Shown here one piece after another: positions 54,424-64,000 of a DNA stretch of 64,000 nt. Below the pieces are notes generated by a model, which was given only the letters and a program-made list of their open reading frames with translations, was not told the origin of the DNA and searched no databases. The stretch's first letter is position 1; the number at the start of each line of letters is the position of its first letter. The stretch is from Acidimicrobiaceae bacterium (GTDB taxonomy: Bacteria; Actinomycetota; Acidimicrobiia; Acidimicrobiales; JAUTXP01), in assembly GCA_030837965.1 (NCBI GenBank), contig JAUTXP010000031.1, positions 1-64,000 on the forward strand, in the 5' to 3' direction. Made by a program: the position numbers and the translations under genes.

Positions 54424-55773
54424 ATGGCCGAACGCCTGGTCGTGATCGGCGGCGACGCGGGCGGTATGGCCGCCGCCACCCAGGCCCGACGGCGGCGGGC
54501 CGACATGGAGATCGTGGCCTTGGAGAAGGGCCGCTGGACCAGCTACTCGGCGTGCGGCATCCCCTACGTGGTCGGGGGCGACGTGGCCTTCGACGACCTG
54601 GTCGTGCGCTCGCCGGAGGAGCACCGCAGCCGCAGCAACATCGACATGCGCGTGCAGCACGAGGTCATGGGCATCGACTTGGACGCCCGTCATGTGGAGG
54701 TGCGCGACCACGAGGGCGACACCACGTATCGAGTGGGCTTCGACCGCCTGCACCTCGGCCTCGGCGCCGTCCCGATTCGCCCCGAACTGCCGGGGATGGA
54801 GGACGCCCACGTGCACGGCGTGCAGACGCTCGAGGACGCAGCCGAGCTGCTGGACGACGCCGAGAGGGGCGCGCTGAAACGAGTGGTCGTGGTGGGCGCG
54901 GGCTACATCGGCCTCGAGATCGCCGAGGCCTTCGTCAAGCGGGGCTGCCCATCGGTCACGGTGGTCGACCGCGGCCCCGAGGTCATGGGCACGCTCGATC
55001 CCGACATGGGCGCCATGGTCAGCCAGGCCATGCGCGAGGAAGGCATCGACGTGCGCTCCGGCACAGCCGTCGCGGGCTTCGAGCACGGCAAGCTCCTCAC
55101 CGACGGCGGCGACCTTGACGCCGACTTGATCGTGCTCGGCATCGGCGTGCTGCCCAACAGCGCGCTGGCCGCGGACGCGGGCGTCGCTGTCGGTGTGAAG
55201 GGCGCCATCAAGGTCGACCCCCGCCAGCGCACGTCGGCCGACGGCGTGACCGCGGCAGGCGACTGCTGCGAGTCGTTCCACCTCGTCTCCCGACAGCAGG
55301 TGCACGTCGCCCTCGGCACCGTCGCCAACAAGCAGGCGCGCGTGGCGGGCATCAACATCGGCGGGGGCTACGCCACCTTCCCCGGCGTGGTCGGTACCGC
55401 CGTCACGCGCCTGTGCTCCACCGAGGTGGGCAGGACCGGGCTGACCGAGCGGGAGGCGACGGCCGCGGGCTTCGAGTACGTGGTGGCCAAGATCGAGAGC
55501 ACGACCCGGGCGGGCTACTTCCCCGGCACCCAGCGCATCACCGTCAAGATGCTGGCCGAGAAGCGATCGGGGCGACTTCTCGGCGCCCAGATCGTCGGTC
55601 GAGAAGGGGCGGCCAAGCGCATCGACGTGATGGCCACGGCCTTGACCGCGGGCATGACGGCCGAGGAGATGACGGCGCTCGACCTGTCCTACGCACCGCC
55701 GTTCTCACCCGTGTGGGACCCGGTGCTGGTGGCGGCCCGCAAGGCCACCGACCTGTTGGACGGCCCCGCCTGA
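54424..55773 (+). CDS. CoA-disulfide reductase-like FAD/NAD(P) oxidoreductase
   Basis: A 449-residue flavoprotein disulfide reductase. FAD motif VVIGGDAGGMAAATQAR at the start, active-site cysteine in SYSACGIPY (near residue 43), NAD(P) motif VVVVGAGYIGLEIAEAF near 160, FAD-closing GVTAAGDCCE near 278, and a dimerisation domain. The lone Cys in SxxxCGxPY is typical of CoA-disulfide reductases and NADH oxidases. It may keep low-molecular-weight thiols reduced. The ATG at 54424 is fixed by the leaderless -10 box. Confidence 0.87.
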   Translation: MAERLVVIGGDAGGMAAATQARRRRADMEIVALEKGRWTSYSACGIPYVVGGDVAFDDLVVRSPEEHRSRSNIDMRVQHEVMGIDLDARHVEVRDHEGDTTYRVGFDRLHLGLGAVPIRPELPGMEDAHVHGVQTLEDAAELLDDAERGALKRVVVVGAGYIGLEIAEAFVKRGCPSVTVVDRGPEVMGTLDPDMGAMVSQAMREEGIDVRSGTAVAGFEHGKLLTDGGDLDADLIVLGIGVLPNSALAADAGVAVGVKGAIKVDPRQRTSADGVTAAGDCCESFHLVSRQQVHVALGTVANKQARVAGINIGGGYATFPGVVGTAVTRLCSTEVGRTGLTEREATAAGFEYVVAKIESTTRAGYFPGTQRITVKMLAEKRSGRLLGAQIVGREGAAKRIDVMATALTAGMTAEEMTALDLSYAPPFSPVWDPVLVAARKATDLLDGPA

Positions 55774-55867
55774 CGCCGAGCAGTTCACGTCCCCGAAACA
55801 TTCGAGGAACGGTCGCGTAACACGGTTTCGAGAGCCTGACCCCACTCTGTCGATGGAAGGGAGGGCG

Positions 55868-57474
<1,607 letters not shown>

Positions 57475-57565
57475 GCGCGACGCGCTGCTTCAGGAGGCGG
57501 GGCTCACCGGCCCCGCCTTCTGCCGCGCCCTGACCGACGCGGCCGACCGGTGGCTGGCCTCGCTG

Positions 57566-59731
57566 TTGGGCGACGAGCCGGGCGTGGCCTTGGTGGCGGT
57601 GGGAGGGTACGGCCGGCGCGAGCTGTGCCCGTACTCCGACCTCGACGTGGTGCTCGTCCATCGGAGCCGCGACGAGGGCGCGGTCAAGGCCGTGGCCGAG
57701 CGGGTGTGGTACCCGGTGTGGGACGCGGGCGTGGCTCTCGACCACAGCGTTCGGACGGTACGCGAGGCGTTGGCCGTGGCCGCCACCGACCTCAAGGCCG
57801 CGCTGGGTCTGCTCGACGCCCGGCTGGTGGCGGGCGACGCGGCGTTGGCCGACGAGCTGGCCGTCCAGGCCCGGGACCAGTGGCACAAGCGGGCCACCTC
57901 CTTCCACGCCGGACTGCGGGCCGCGGTCGACGACCGTCATGGCGCCTTCGGCGACGTGGCCTTTCTGTTGGAGCCCGAGTTGAAGGAGGGCAGGGGTGGG
58001 CTGCGCGACGTGCACGCGCTGCGGGCCCTGGCGGGGTCGATCGACAGCGAGGTGGAGGCCGCGGCCGAGGTCTTGTTGCGGGCCCGCGTCGAGTTGCACC
58101 GAAGGGCGGGGCGGGCCCAGGACCGGTTGGCCTTGCAGGAGCAGGACGGCGTGGCCGCGTCGCTGGGCTATGCCGACGCCGACGCGCTGATGGCCGCGGT
58201 GGCCGCGGCAGGCAGGCTCATCGCCTGGCATTCGGACGACACGTGGCGGCGCGTCCCGACGCCCGTGGGTCGGGCCCGTCGTCGGCAGATGGGCGCCGAC
58301 CGGCCGCTCGGTCCTGGGCTGTCCCTCAGTCAAGGCGAGGTCGTGCTCAGTACCGACGCCGACATCGCGGGCGACCCCTCACTGCCGTGGCGGGCCGGCG
58401 CGGTGTGGGCCTCCACCGGCGCGTCGATCAGCAGGGACGCTCTGGACCGTATGGCCGCCCTTTCACCCGGGCCTGAAGGCGTTTGGCCGCGCGTCCTGCG
58501 CGACGCGGTGGTGGCCCTGTTCGGGGCGGGGGCCGCGGCCGTGCCCGTGTTCGAGACGCTGGACCAGAAGGGCTTGGTGGCGCGCACGCTGCCGGAGTGG
58601 TCGTCGGTGCGCAGCCGCCCGCAGCGCAACGCCTACCACCGCTTCACCGTCGACCGTCATCTGGTGGAGACGGCGGCCAACGCGGCCGCCCATCTGCGCG
58701 ACGTGGGCAGGCCCGACCTGTTGCTGTTGGGCGCGTGGCTGCACGACATCGGCAAGGGTTTCCCGGGCCGCGATCACACCGATGTGGGCATGGAGCTGGT
58801 GGCCGAGATCGGGGCGCGCATGGGGTTTCCGCCCGAGGACGTGGACGTGCTTGTGGCCATGGTGCGCCACCACCTGCTCCTGCCGGACGTGGCCACCCGT
58901 AGGGACTTGGACGACCCGGCAACCATCGAGGCCGTGGCCGGCGCGGTCGGCACCGACGAGGTGCTGGGCCTGCTGGCCGCGCTGACCGTGGCCGACAGCG
59001 AGGCGACCGGCCCCGCCGCGTGGGGCGGTTGGAAGGCCGGCCTGGTCGACGAGCTGGTGGCGCGGGTGCGCATGCGGCTCGCAGGCCAACAGCCGATCGA
59101 GCCCGCGGCCACCTTGCTCGACCGTCACGCCGACTTGGTTGTGGCGCGGGAACTGGCGGTGCTGGTGGACGCGCCCCACCTCGTCGTCGTCGCCCCAGAC
59201 CGGCCTGGGCTGTTCAGCCGGGTGGCGGGCACGCTGGCTCTGCACGGTTTGAACGTGCGCGAGGCCCAGGCCGCGTCGAGCGAGGACGGCATGGCCGTCG
59301 AGTCGTTCATGGTCGAGCCTGCGTTCGGCCGCGAGCCGGACTGGGACCGGGTGCGGGGCGACATCTCCTTGGCCTTGACCGGGCGGCTTTCCGTCGAGGC
59401 CCGCCTGGCCGCCCGCATCCGGGACTACGCGCCGATGGCTGGTCGGGCCGCGGCCGCCGCGCCCGCGCTGCCACGCGTGCTGTTCGACAACGGCGCGTCC
59501 AACACGGCCACCGTGGTCGAGGTGCGTGCGCCCGACGCCATCGGCGTGCTGTACCGCATCACCCGGGCCTTGGCCGACTGTGATCTGGACGTGCGCACGG
59601 CCAAGGTGTCGACGCTTGGTCACGAGGTGGTCGACGCCTTCTACGTGCGGGACTCGGCCGGCGCAAAGGTGGTGGACGGCCAGCACCTGGCCGAGGTGGA
59701 GCGGGCCGTCCTGGCCGAACTGGGCCGTTAG
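57566..59731 (+). CDS. glnD: [Protein-PII] nucleotidyltransferase/hydrolase GlnD
   Basis: A bifunctional enzyme that adds and removes nucleotides on GlnK. Visible are the nucleotidyltransferase motif VGGYGRRELCPYSDLDVVL near the start, FLLEPELKEGRGGLRD, an HD domain with LHDIGKGFPGRDHTD and RHHLLL, and two C-terminal ACT domains. The TTG at 57566 is the first canonical start, giving 721 residues. Recognisable GlnD sequence (LLQEAGLTGPAFCRALTDAADRWL) extends about 27 residues further upstream in frame with no ATG, GTG or TTG; CTG at 57485 is one possible true start. Confidence 0.9.
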   Translation: MGDEPGVALVAVGGYGRRELCPYSDLDVVLVHRSRDEGAVKAVAERVWYPVWDAGVALDHSVRTVREALAVAATDLKAALGLLDARLVAGDAALADELAVQARDQWHKRATSFHAGLRAAVDDRHGAFGDVAFLLEPELKEGRGGLRDVHALRALAGSIDSEVEAAAEVLLRARVELHRRAGRAQDRLALQEQDGVAASLGYADADALMAAVAAAGRLIAWHSDDTWRRVPTPVGRARRRQMGADRPLGPGLSLSQGEVVLSTDADIAGDPSLPWRAGAVWASTGASISRDALDRMAALSPGPEGVWPRVLRDAVVALFGAGAAAVPVFETLDQKGLVARTLPEWSSVRSRPQRNAYHRFTVDRHLVETAANAAAHLRDVGRPDLLLLGAWLHDIGKGFPGRDHTDVGMELVAEIGARMGFPPEDVDVLVAMVRHHLLLPDVATRRDLDDPATIEAVAGAVGTDEVLGLLAALTVADSEATGPAAWGGWKAGLVDELVARVRMRLAGQQPIEPAATLLDRHADLVVARELAVLVDAPHLVVVAPDRPGLFSRVAGTLALHGLNVREAQAASSEDGMAVESFMVEPAFGREPDWDRVRGDISLALTGRLSVEARLAARIRDYAPMAGRAAAAAPALPRVLFDNGASNTATVVEVRAPDAIGVLYRITRALADCDLDVRTAKVSTLGHEVVDAFYVRDSAGAKVVDGQHLAEVERAVLAELGR

Positions 59732-59734
59732 CCT
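59729..59734 (+). promoter_or_regulatory. Leaderless -10 box of the NUDIX gene
   Basis: TAGCCT, formed from the glnD stop codon, stands exactly seven bases before the GTG at 59742. The arrangement is identical to that in front of ispD. Confidence 0.45.
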
Positions 59735-59741
59735 CGCAGCC

Positions 59742-60425
59742 GTGCCCGATCCGGACCCCCAGGTCGTCACCGGCCAGGACCTGTTGCGCTGGAGCGAGAC
59801 GCTGTCCGGCATCGCCCGCACCGGGCTCGGGTTCACCGAGAGCCTGTACGAGCGGGAGCGATTCGAAGAGGTGCTGAAGGTGGCGGCCGACATCCGTGTC
59901 GCCGCGGGGCACGAGCTCGAAGCCGAAGTGCTGGCCGAGGAGTGGCTCAAGCTGGTGGGCGAGGGCGTGGCCGGCTACGTGACGCCCAAGGTCGCAGTGG
60001 GCGCGGTGGTCGGCAACGACAAGGGCCAGATCCTCTTGGTGCAGCGCGCCGACTCTGGCGTGTGGCTCTATCCGACGGGCTGGGCCGACATCGGCTACTC
60101 GCCTTCCGAGGTGGCGGTGAAGGAGGTGGCCGAGGAGACGGGCATCGACTGCGAGCCGGTCCGGCTCATCGCCGTGCTCGACGGCATGCGCCTGGGCTTC
60201 ACGCGCATCCCGCTGTACTCGCTTGTGTTCTTGTGCCGGGCCGTCGGTGGGTCGCTGGCCGCCCACCCCTTGGAGACCAGGGACGTGGGCTGGTTCTCCG
60301 AGGACGCCATGCCCACGCCGTTGGCCGGGGCCGAGCGCTGGGGCCCGCAGGCCTTCGCCGCCATCCGCGGCGAGTCGGTGGACGTCCTGTTCGACGCGCC
60401 GCGTGCCGACGTCTGGCGCACCTGA
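59742..60425 (+). CDS. NUDIX hydrolase with N-terminal NUDIX_N domain
   Basis: A 227-residue protein. The N-terminal 70 residues (DLLRWSETLSGIARTGLGFT, ERFEEVLKVAADI) match the helical domain that precedes some NUDIX hydrolases. The NUDIX box reads GWADIGYSPSEVAVKEVAEE: the usual first Glu is Tyr and the Arg of REVxEE is Lys, while the metal-binding EVAEE is kept. Substrates of this group include ADP-ribose-type and other nucleoside diphosphate compounds; none can be assigned. The start is fixed by the leaderless -10 box. Confidence 0.82.
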   Translation: MPDPDPQVVTGQDLLRWSETLSGIARTGLGFTESLYERERFEEVLKVAADIRVAAGHELEAEVLAEEWLKLVGEGVAGYVTPKVAVGAVVGNDKGQILLVQRADSGVWLYPTGWADIGYSPSEVAVKEVAEETGIDCEPVRLIAVLDGMRLGFTRIPLYSLVFLCRAVGGSLAAHPLETRDVGWFSEDAMPTPLAGAERWGPQAFAAIRGESVDVLFDAPRADVWRT

Positions 60426-60535
60426 CCCTGGGGCGGTTTGCACAACTTCGCCGGGGTGCCACACTGAGCAGTGCTCGGCCGGGGCACTGCGCTCCTCCAG
60501 TCGGGTGGTGGCAGAGCGCCGAAGCAGGAGCGGTC

Positions 60536-60745
60536 TTGGCGGACCACACGATGGTCGGGAAGATGGGCCGGGTGACCGGCACCATCACACCGGGGGGACT
60601 GGGGGAGGTGATGGTTCCCGTGCGAGGTGGCAGTGAGGCGTTCCATGCCTACGCCACCGACACGGACGAGACCATCGCCCGCGGCACCCGCATCGTCGTC
60701 GTCGAGTACTACCCCCCGCGCACGGTCGTCGTCACCAAGATGTGA
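60536..60745 (+). CDS. Short NfeD-like OB-fold protein
   Basis: A 69-residue protein that looks like only the C-terminal OB-fold of NfeD (GRVTGTITPGGLGEVMVPV and TRIVVVEYYPPRTVVV). The TTG start is chosen because AGGAG lies six bases before it. NfeD-type proteins are partners of flotillins and usually sit next to them; the flotillin gene follows after 32 bases. The membrane and protease parts of long NfeD are absent. Confidence 0.72.
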   Translation: MADHTMVGKMGRVTGTITPGGLGEVMVPVRGGSEAFHAYATDTDETIARGTRIVVVEYYPPRTVVVTKM

Positions 60746-60777
60746 TCCCCGAGCGCATTGTCGGAAGGTAAGAAGCA

Positions 60778-62292
60778 ATGGCATTCATTGGCGGCCTCGT
60801 GGTCGGTGTCCTCCTCGTCCTGATCCTGGTGTTCAAGGCCATGTGGCGAGTGGCCGAGCCCAACGAGGCGCTCATCATCTCGGGCCTGCGCGAGCACGGC
60901 ACGCCGGACGGCGTGCAGGAGAGCCTGGGGTTCAGGATCGTCACCGGCAAGGGCACCCTCGTCCTTCCCGGCGTGCAGCAGGTGCGTCGACTTAGCCTGG
61001 ATCTGCGCGAGGCCGAACTGGCGATCGACTGCGTCACCCATCAAGGCATCCCGCTCGGCATCCGCGGCGTGGTCATCTTCAAGGTGGGCGACGACTTCAC
61101 GTCCATCGCCAATGCGGCCCGACGCTTCCTCGATCAGCAGGACCAGATGGAGAACCGGGTCCACAACGTGTTCGCCGGACACCTGCGCGCCATCGTCGGC
61201 AACATGACGGTGGAGGAGATGATCCGCGACCGCGAGAAGCTCACCCACCTCACGCGTGAGTCGTCCGGCGTGGAGATGGAGAAGCTCGGCCTCATCGTGG
61301 ACTCGTTGCAGATCCAGGAGATCGAGGACCCCACCGGCTACATCGAGAACCTGGGCCGGCCCCATGCCGCGGCGGTGGCCAGCCAGGCCCGCATCGCCCA
61401 GGCCCACGCCGACCGCGAGGCCACCGAGAACGAGCAGCGGGCCGACGCCCTCAAGGCCGAGGCCCGGCGCGAGAGCCAGATCAAGCAGGCCGGTTACCAA
61501 GCCGAGATCGACCAGGCCTCGGCCCTGGCCCAGCAGGCCGGTCCCCTCAGCGAGGCCCAGGCCAAGCAGGAGGTCGTGGTCCAGGAGACCAAGGTGGCCG
61601 AGCTCGAGGCCCAACGCGAGGAGCAGCGCCTCCAGGCGACGGTGCGCAAGCCCGCCGACGCCAAGGCCTACGAGCAGGTGACCTTGTCGAAGGCCGAGCG
61701 CGACGCCCGCATCGCCCAGGCCGAGGCCCAACGCCAGGAGACGGAGCTGGCCGCGGCGGGCAACGCCGAGCGCGTCCGACTGCAAGCCTCGGCCGAGGCC
61801 GAGCACGTGCGGGTCGAGGCCATGGCCAAGGCCGACGCGACCAAGGCCATCGGTCAAGCCGAGGCGTCGGCCACGTCGGCCAAGGGACTGGCCGAAGGCG
61901 AGGCGGTACGGGCCAAGGGCATGGCCGAGGCCGAGGCCATCAAGGCCAAGGCCGACGCGCTGGCCGAGAACCAGGACGCGGTCATCGGCCAGCAGCTCGC
62001 CGAGAACTGGCCTGCCATCGTGGAGGCCGCGGCCAAGCCCTTCGGCGGCATCGACCAGCTCATCGTCCTGAACGGGGCCCAGGGCCTGTCGGACGCGCTG
62101 GCCCAGGCCCTGTCGCAAGGGGTGGCGGGGTTGCAGATGGCCCGCAGCCTGTTGAGCGGCGGCAGCGGCGGCGGCGGCAAGGGGGGCAATGGCGGCAACA
62201 ACGCCAACGCAGCCGGGCACAACGGCGCGGCCCCGAAAGAGGTGCCCGCAGAGACGAGTGCGGCGACCACCGGCTCGAACGACTCGGCCTAG
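60778..62292 (+). CDS. Flotillin/SPFH-domain membrane protein
   Basis: A 504-residue protein: N-terminal membrane helix (LVVGVLLVLILVFKAM), SPFH domain (about 25-190, with VPNEAL-like AEPNEALII and NMTVEEMIRDREKL), a long Ala/Glu/Gln coiled coil (about 195-400) with repeated AEAEA-type units, and a Gly/Asn-rich tail. It is a bacterial flotillin of the FloA/YuaG type, thought to organise membrane microdomains and fluidity with its NfeD partner. GGAAGG is eight bases before the ATG. Confidence 0.9.
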   Translation: MAFIGGLVVGVLLVLILVFKAMWRVAEPNEALIISGLREHGTPDGVQESLGFRIVTGKGTLVLPGVQQVRRLSLDLREAELAIDCVTHQGIPLGIRGVVIFKVGDDFTSIANAARRFLDQQDQMENRVHNVFAGHLRAIVGNMTVEEMIRDREKLTHLTRESSGVEMEKLGLIVDSLQIQEIEDPTGYIENLGRPHAAAVASQARIAQAHADREATENEQRADALKAEARRESQIKQAGYQAEIDQASALAQQAGPLSEAQAKQEVVVQETKVAELEAQREEQRLQATVRKPADAKAYEQVTLSKAERDARIAQAEAQRQETELAAAGNAERVRLQASAEAEHVRVEAMAKADATKAIGQAEASATSAKGLAEGEAVRAKGMAEAEAIKAKADALAENQDAVIGQQLAENWPAIVEAAAKPFGGIDQLIVLNGAQGLSDALAQALSQGVAGLQMARSLLSGGSGGGGKGGNGGNNANAAGHNGAAPKEVPAETSAATTGSNDSA

Positions 62293-62314
62293 AACCTACG
62301 GGCCGTCGCCGAAC

Positions 62315-62740
62315 CTACGGGCCGAGTTGGCGCAGAAGGGCGTCCACGATGGACGCCCTTCCGCCTGCTCGTTCCCACTCGTCGCCGATGGCCTGATGGT
62401 CGACCAGGCCTGCCGCGTCGGGGGCTAGGCCCAACGAAGACGTGGCCGCCGCGGCCAAGGGCGCGGGCTCGACCTCTTCGCCGTAGGCGGGGAACACCTC
62501 GAGCCCTTCCCACAACGCCTGGGGCCGGGCCGGAGGAGTGCCGCCCGTGGCCAAGGCGAGGGCCACGCCGGGGAACAGCTCGTAGGTGCCCACGCCGTCG
62601 GGCGCGCGAAAGCCAGGCACCGGGTGCAGCCGCCATTCCAGGGTCACCCCGTTGGGCCCGTCCTCGCGCAGCCACACCTGTGATCCGTTCACGTAGGCAT
62701 CGACCGGTTCGCCAAACTGCTCGTCCAAGGCGATGATCAC
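62315..62740 (-). CDS. Conserved hypothetical protein
   Basis: A 141-residue acidic soluble protein (VDAYVNGSQVWLREDGPNG, LEWRLHPVPGFRAPDGVGTY and LFPGVALALATGGTPP). I recognise no family. The start is uncertain: GTG at 62740 is the last sensible one before the divergent peptidase start, while longer frames would read against its signal peptide. A direct repeat GAACCTACGGGCCG (62292 and 62310 regions) lies at its 3' end. Confidence 0.55.
   Translation of the reverse strand: MIIALDEQFGEPVDAYVNGSQVWLREDGPNGVTLEWRLHPVPGFRAPDGVGTYELFPGVALALATGGTPPARPQALWEGLEVFPAYGEEVEPAPLAAAATSSLGLAPDAAGLVDHQAIGDEWERAGGRASIVDALLRQLGP
62335..62361. terminator. Hairpin inside the 3' end of the hypothetical gene
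   Basis: A 12-bp perfect stem GAAGGGCGTCCA with loop CGA lies within the last codons of the minus-strand gene and 43 bases after the flotillin stop. It can act as a terminator for the flotillin gene from the opposite side. Confidence 0.6.
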
Positions 62741-62750
62741 CTCGGTGGAG

Positions 62751-64000
62751 ATGCGCCATACGCACGTCGGGGTCAGGGCCACGGCCGCAGTCTTGCTGGT
62801 GCTGTCGGTGTCGACGGTGTTGGCCGCGTGCTCGACCAAGCGCGGGGACTCGGCCCGTCGAACGACGACCACGGCCACGTCGACCACCACGACTGTCGTC
62901 ACCACCACGACGTCGGCGACGACGCCGCCCGCGCCGCCCCTCCCAGCGGCCAGCCCCGGCACCTGCCCGGCCCCGCTCGCGCGCAACCAGCCCCGTCCCG
63001 ACCGGCCGCGCTACACCTTGCGCGTCGACGTGAAGCCCGCGGACAACGTCGTCACCGGCACGGTCGAGGTCGTGTTCACGCCCGACCTGCCCACCGACCA
63101 CCTCGTCTTCCGGCTCTGGCCCAACGGCCCCCGTCCGGCCAAGGCAGGGGCCAGGCTCGACGTGACCGCGACGCGCATCGGCAACGGGTCCGCGCCCGGG
63201 CAACGGCCTGACGCCACGACGTTGACCGTGCCCGTCGAACTCCACGCGGGCCAGTCCGTCACCGCCGCGGTCGACTTCACCCTCACCCTGCCCCGGCCCG
63301 TCGACGACCGCATCTCCCGCACGGCCGATGCCATCCGACTGGGCTCGTTCTTCCCGATCCTGTCGTGGGAGCCCGGCGTGGGCTGGGCCACCGAGCCGCC
63401 CACGTCCGGCTTCGCCGAGGCCTCCACCGTGCAGGCCGCCGACTTCACCGCGACCGTCACCACGCCGCCCGGCTTCGACGTGCTGGCCACGGGCGTGCCT
63501 GGCCCGGCCAACGGGCAATGGACGGCCCAGGCCGTGGGCGACTTCGCCATGTCCGTCGGCCACTTCCGCACCGCGTCGGCCACTACCAAGCAGGGCACGG
63601 CGGTGACGGTCGGCGTGGACGCCCAGGTGAAGGACGGGCCCGAGTCCTACGTGCGTCGGATCGTGGCCGCGCTGGAGGACTACGGCAACCGCTTCGGCCC
63701 GTATCCGTGGCCCGCCTACACCATGGCTGTGGAGCCCAACCTGCAAGGTGGCATCGAGTACCCGATGCACGTGATGCAGGGGCCCGGCACGGTGGGCAGG
63801 ACCACGCCCCACGAGGTGGCCCACCAGTGGTTCTACGGCCTGGTCGAGAACAACCAGGGCCGGGACCCGTTCCTCGACGAGGGGCTCGCCAGTTGGGCCG
63901 AGGCCAGGGACGAGAACACGCTCTCGCGCTTCGTCGGCCTGGCCGTGCCGGTCGCGGGCAAGGGCCATGCGGGCGAGCCCATGGCCTTTTGGGAGTCGCG
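62751..64000 (+). CDS. M1-type zinc metallopeptidase lipoprotein, 5' part (cut by window edge)
   Basis: The first 416 codons of an exported peptidase; the frame stays open to the window end. A signal peptide leads to the lipobox VLAAC (Cys27), followed by a Thr-rich linker. The N-terminal beta domain starts YTLRVDVKPADNVVTGTVEV, as in M1 aminopeptidases. The substrate-side motif reads GGIEYPMHV where typical M1 enzymes have GGMEN, and the zinc motif is HEVAHQWFYGLVENNQGRDP with HExxH and the following region. Then comes FLDEGLASW, supplying the third ligand. The ATG at 62751 gives the signal peptide. Substrate unknown. Confidence 0.85.
   Translation, partial: MRHTHVGVRATAAVLLVLSVSTVLAACSTKRGDSARRTTTTATSTTTTVVTTTTSATTPPAPPLPAASPGTCPAPLARNQPRPDRPRYTLRVDVKPADNVVTGTVEVVFTPDLPTDHLVFRLWPNGPRPAKAGARLDVTATRIGNGSAPGQRPDATTLTVPVELHAGQSVTAAVDFTLTLPRPVDDRISRTADAIRLGSFFPILSWEPGVGWATEPPTSGFAEASTVQAADFTATVTTPPGFDVLATGVPGPANGQWTAQAVGDFAMSVGHFRTASATTKQGTAVTVGVDAQVKDGPESYVRRIVAALEDYGNRFGPYPWPAYTMAVEPNLQGGIEYPMHVMQGPGTVGRTTPHEVAHQWFYGLVENNQGRDPFLDEGLASWAEARDENTLSRFVGLAVPVAGKGHAGEPMAFWES

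Noticed and set aside
62741-62986. N-terminal extension of the minus-strand hypothetical gene
   Set aside because: It would be antisense to the signal peptide and Thr-rich linker of the M1-type peptidase and is low-complexity Val/Ala sequence.

Overview
The window is a GC-rich, gene-dense actinobacterial chromosome segment. ClpC, CarD, a Crp-like regulator, RadA-DisA, DUF3263 followed by a LytR_C protein, a SigH-like sigma factor, many GTG starts and TANNNT -10 boxes directly in front of start codons all point that way. A secreted protein with GYWLVASDGG-type repeats, plus the overall mix, suggests Acidimicrobiia or a close relative; this is inference, since no rRNA is present. It reads as core chromosome: no IS element, prophage, CRISPR array or origin was seen.

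Layout. 1-8.2 kb: 5' part of a polyprenyl synthetase, clpC, a broken ECF sigma gene, uspA, a lipoprotein, radA-disA, a VOC protein and a dienelactone hydrolase. 8.2-14 kb: crp, carD, PIN-TRAM protein, ispD-ispF-rlmB, sigH-like gene, small basic protein. 14-20.5 kb: two membrane glycosyltransferases around an FAD amine-oxidase-type enzyme, then a two-component system. 20.5-27.3 kb (minus): htrA, moxR, DUF58, vWA, permease, ATPase as two coupled groups. 27.4-30.7 kb: dCTP deaminase-like gene, tRNA-Thr(UGU), DUF3263, LytR_C, lipoprotein. 30.7-35.9 kb: a compatible-solute neighbourhood (otsB-like, GT20, glycerate kinase, AI-2E-type membrane protein, gpgS). 35.9-37.5 kb: a SAM-I riboswitch in front of a threonine-synthase-like gene and a CysO-type sulfur carrier. 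37.6-41 kb: two response regulators, a secreted protein, groEL behind two CIRCE operators. 41-45.5 kb: repeat protein, SpoIID-domain protein, hemQ. 45.6-50.6 kb (minus): livJ-livH-livMG-livF. 50.7-53.5 kb: AlaX-like, LarE-like, NIL-domain and DUF2993 genes plus an unknown. 53.7-57.5 kb: small unknowns, CoA-disulfide-reductase-like enzyme, amt-glnK. 57.5-64 kb: glnD, NUDIX, NfeD-like plus flotillin, an unknown, and the start of an M1-type lipoprotein peptidase.

The most interesting locus is the SAM riboswitch/threonine-synthase-like/sulfur-carrier unit. It is best explained as MetM-MetO type homocysteine synthesis from O-phosphohomoserine with a protein thiocarboxylate as sulfur donor, not as threonine synthesis. 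Two structural layers also run through the window. One is a family of six near-identical palindromes, each carrying two inverted DnaA-box-like nonamers; one of them is translated into the N terminus of LivF. The other is a recurrent leaderless promoter pattern, TANNNT then seven bases then the start codon, which fixes several gene starts and sits back to back between divergent genes.
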